Positions 5,314 through 5,857 of a stretch of DNA of 5,857 nt are shown piece by piece. The notes under the pieces are model-generated. The model was not told where the DNA came from. It worked only from the letters and a program-made list of their open reading frames with translations, and did no database searches. This DNA comes from Candidatus Atribacteria bacterium (GTDB lineage Bacteria; Atribacterota; Atribacteria; Atribacterales; Atribacteraceae): positions 1 to 5,857 of the forward strand of contig PWXL01000206.1 in assembly GCA_003561145.1 (NCBI GenBank). Direction: 5' to 3'. How positions within the stretch are numbered: the stretch's first letter is position 1; each line of letters starts with the position of its first letter. The translations under genes were made by a program, and so were the position numbers.

Positions 5314-5857
5314 TCACTTCCAAGGTTCATTTGATGCCCGTCGGACATTCACCTCATCTATTACCGCATTGCCACGGTGAGAAAGTAAAAACCATACAAT
5401 ATCGGCCATCTCCTCCGGGGCGATAAGCGGTTTATCCATAAGATCCGGCCGCATGGAGGCGATAAGATCAGTCGCAACCCCTCCAGGTGAAATAACGTGT
5501 ACCCGCACACCTAATGGATGGAGTTCCCGGGCAAGTACCTTGGATAGCCCCATCAAAGCATGCTTGGAAGCGGTATATGCTCCCTGGTTGATATAACCCT
5601 TGGTACCCACCACCGATGCAATATTGACGATAGCGGGAATCACCGATTCCTTCAAATAGGGCATGGCTTCACGACAAAGAAGAAAGGGTGCTCTCGCATT
5701 GACGGCAATTTGATACTCCCACTCCTCTGTGGTAGTTTCCTCCAGTGGTTTGGACAAAGCCGTGCCGGCATTATTGATCAGGATATCCAGCCCACCGAAG
5801 CGGGACACTGTCTCCTGAACCACTTGGCTCGGGAAAGAAGGATCGGCTAAGTCACCG
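5314..5857 (-). CDS. short-chain dehydrogenase/reductase, N-terminus beyond the window
   Basis: A classical SDR fold, NAD(P)-dependent, cut by the right edge. About 180 C-terminal residues are visible; the Rossmann TGxxxGIG motif and roughly 55-65 residues are missing. In the visible fragment, 'GDLADP' at the edge matches the strand before helix 3 of the fold. NNAG is at 28-31. The catalytic set is Asn53, Ser81 ('VNIAS'), Tyr94 and Lys98 (Y-T-A-S-K), with Ser and Tyr 13 residues apart as usual. 'SPGGVAT' (about 123-129) follows the active site. The C-terminus reads 'VIDEVNVRR...PW' instead of the 'GxxxxVDGG' ending of FabG-like enzymes, an ending shared with other SDRs that act on small carbonyl compounds. 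The GTG at 5823 is internal and not the start, because the reading frame and SDR homology continue past it. Substrate unknown. It lies upstream of the URO-D-like gene in the same direction, with 184 bp between, so co-transcription is possible but not supported by spacing. Confidence 0.93.
   Translation of the reverse strand, partial: GDLADPSFPSQVVQETVSRFGGLDILINNAGTALSKPLEETTTEEWEYQIAVNARAPFLLCREAMPYLKESVIPAIVNIASVVGTKGYINQGAYTASKHALMGLSKVLARELHPLGVRVHVISPGGVATDLIASMRPDLMDKPLIAPEEMADIVWFLLSHRGNAVIDEVNVRRASNEPWK

Overview
The window holds five complete or near-complete protein genes plus one gene cut by the right edge. Five of the six lie on the minus strand. An LptC-like protein points to a diderm (Gram-negative) bacterium. 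A uroporphyrinogen-decarboxylase-fold protein of the corrinoid/methyltransferase-related type and a CoA-disulfide reductase fused to a rhodanese both fit an anaerobic or sulfur-exposed lifestyle. Shine-Dalgarno sites are strong on most minus-strand genes. Nothing seen allows a genus or phylum to be named. There are no rRNA or tRNA genes, CRISPR arrays, transposases or phage genes.

Layout from left to right: an LptC-like envelope protein (minus, ends almost at the left edge); a flavin disulfide reductase-rhodanese fusion (minus); a 94-residue two-helix membrane protein just upstream of it (minus); a 291-bp intergenic region with divergent promoter candidates, two facing heptamer-repeat tracts and a GC-rich palindrome; an MBL-fold hydrolase (plus); a URO-D-like protein (minus) whose stop is only 14 nt from the MBL stop; a 184-bp intergenic region with a third heptamer tract; and a short-chain dehydrogenase (minus) whose N-terminus lies beyond the right edge.

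The small membrane protein and the CoADR-rhodanese very likely form one transcription unit, 47 nt apart, from a promoter candidate with a perfect TATAAT. LptC may be read through from it or have its own promoter in the 88-nt gap. The fusion enzyme probably reduces CoA disulfide, CoA persulfide or polysulfide with NAD(P)H. The MBL, URO-D-like and SDR proteins have clear folds but no sequence-derived substrates, and no shared pathway can be shown.

The genes are mostly ordinary. The less ordinary signals are the 7-bp-phased repeats in two intergenic regions, two of them arranged as an inverted pair, a possibly leaderless MBL gene, and a URO-D/MtaA-type protein that keeps the HxC motif but has no downstream cysteine. 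No convincing new multi-gene system is visible.
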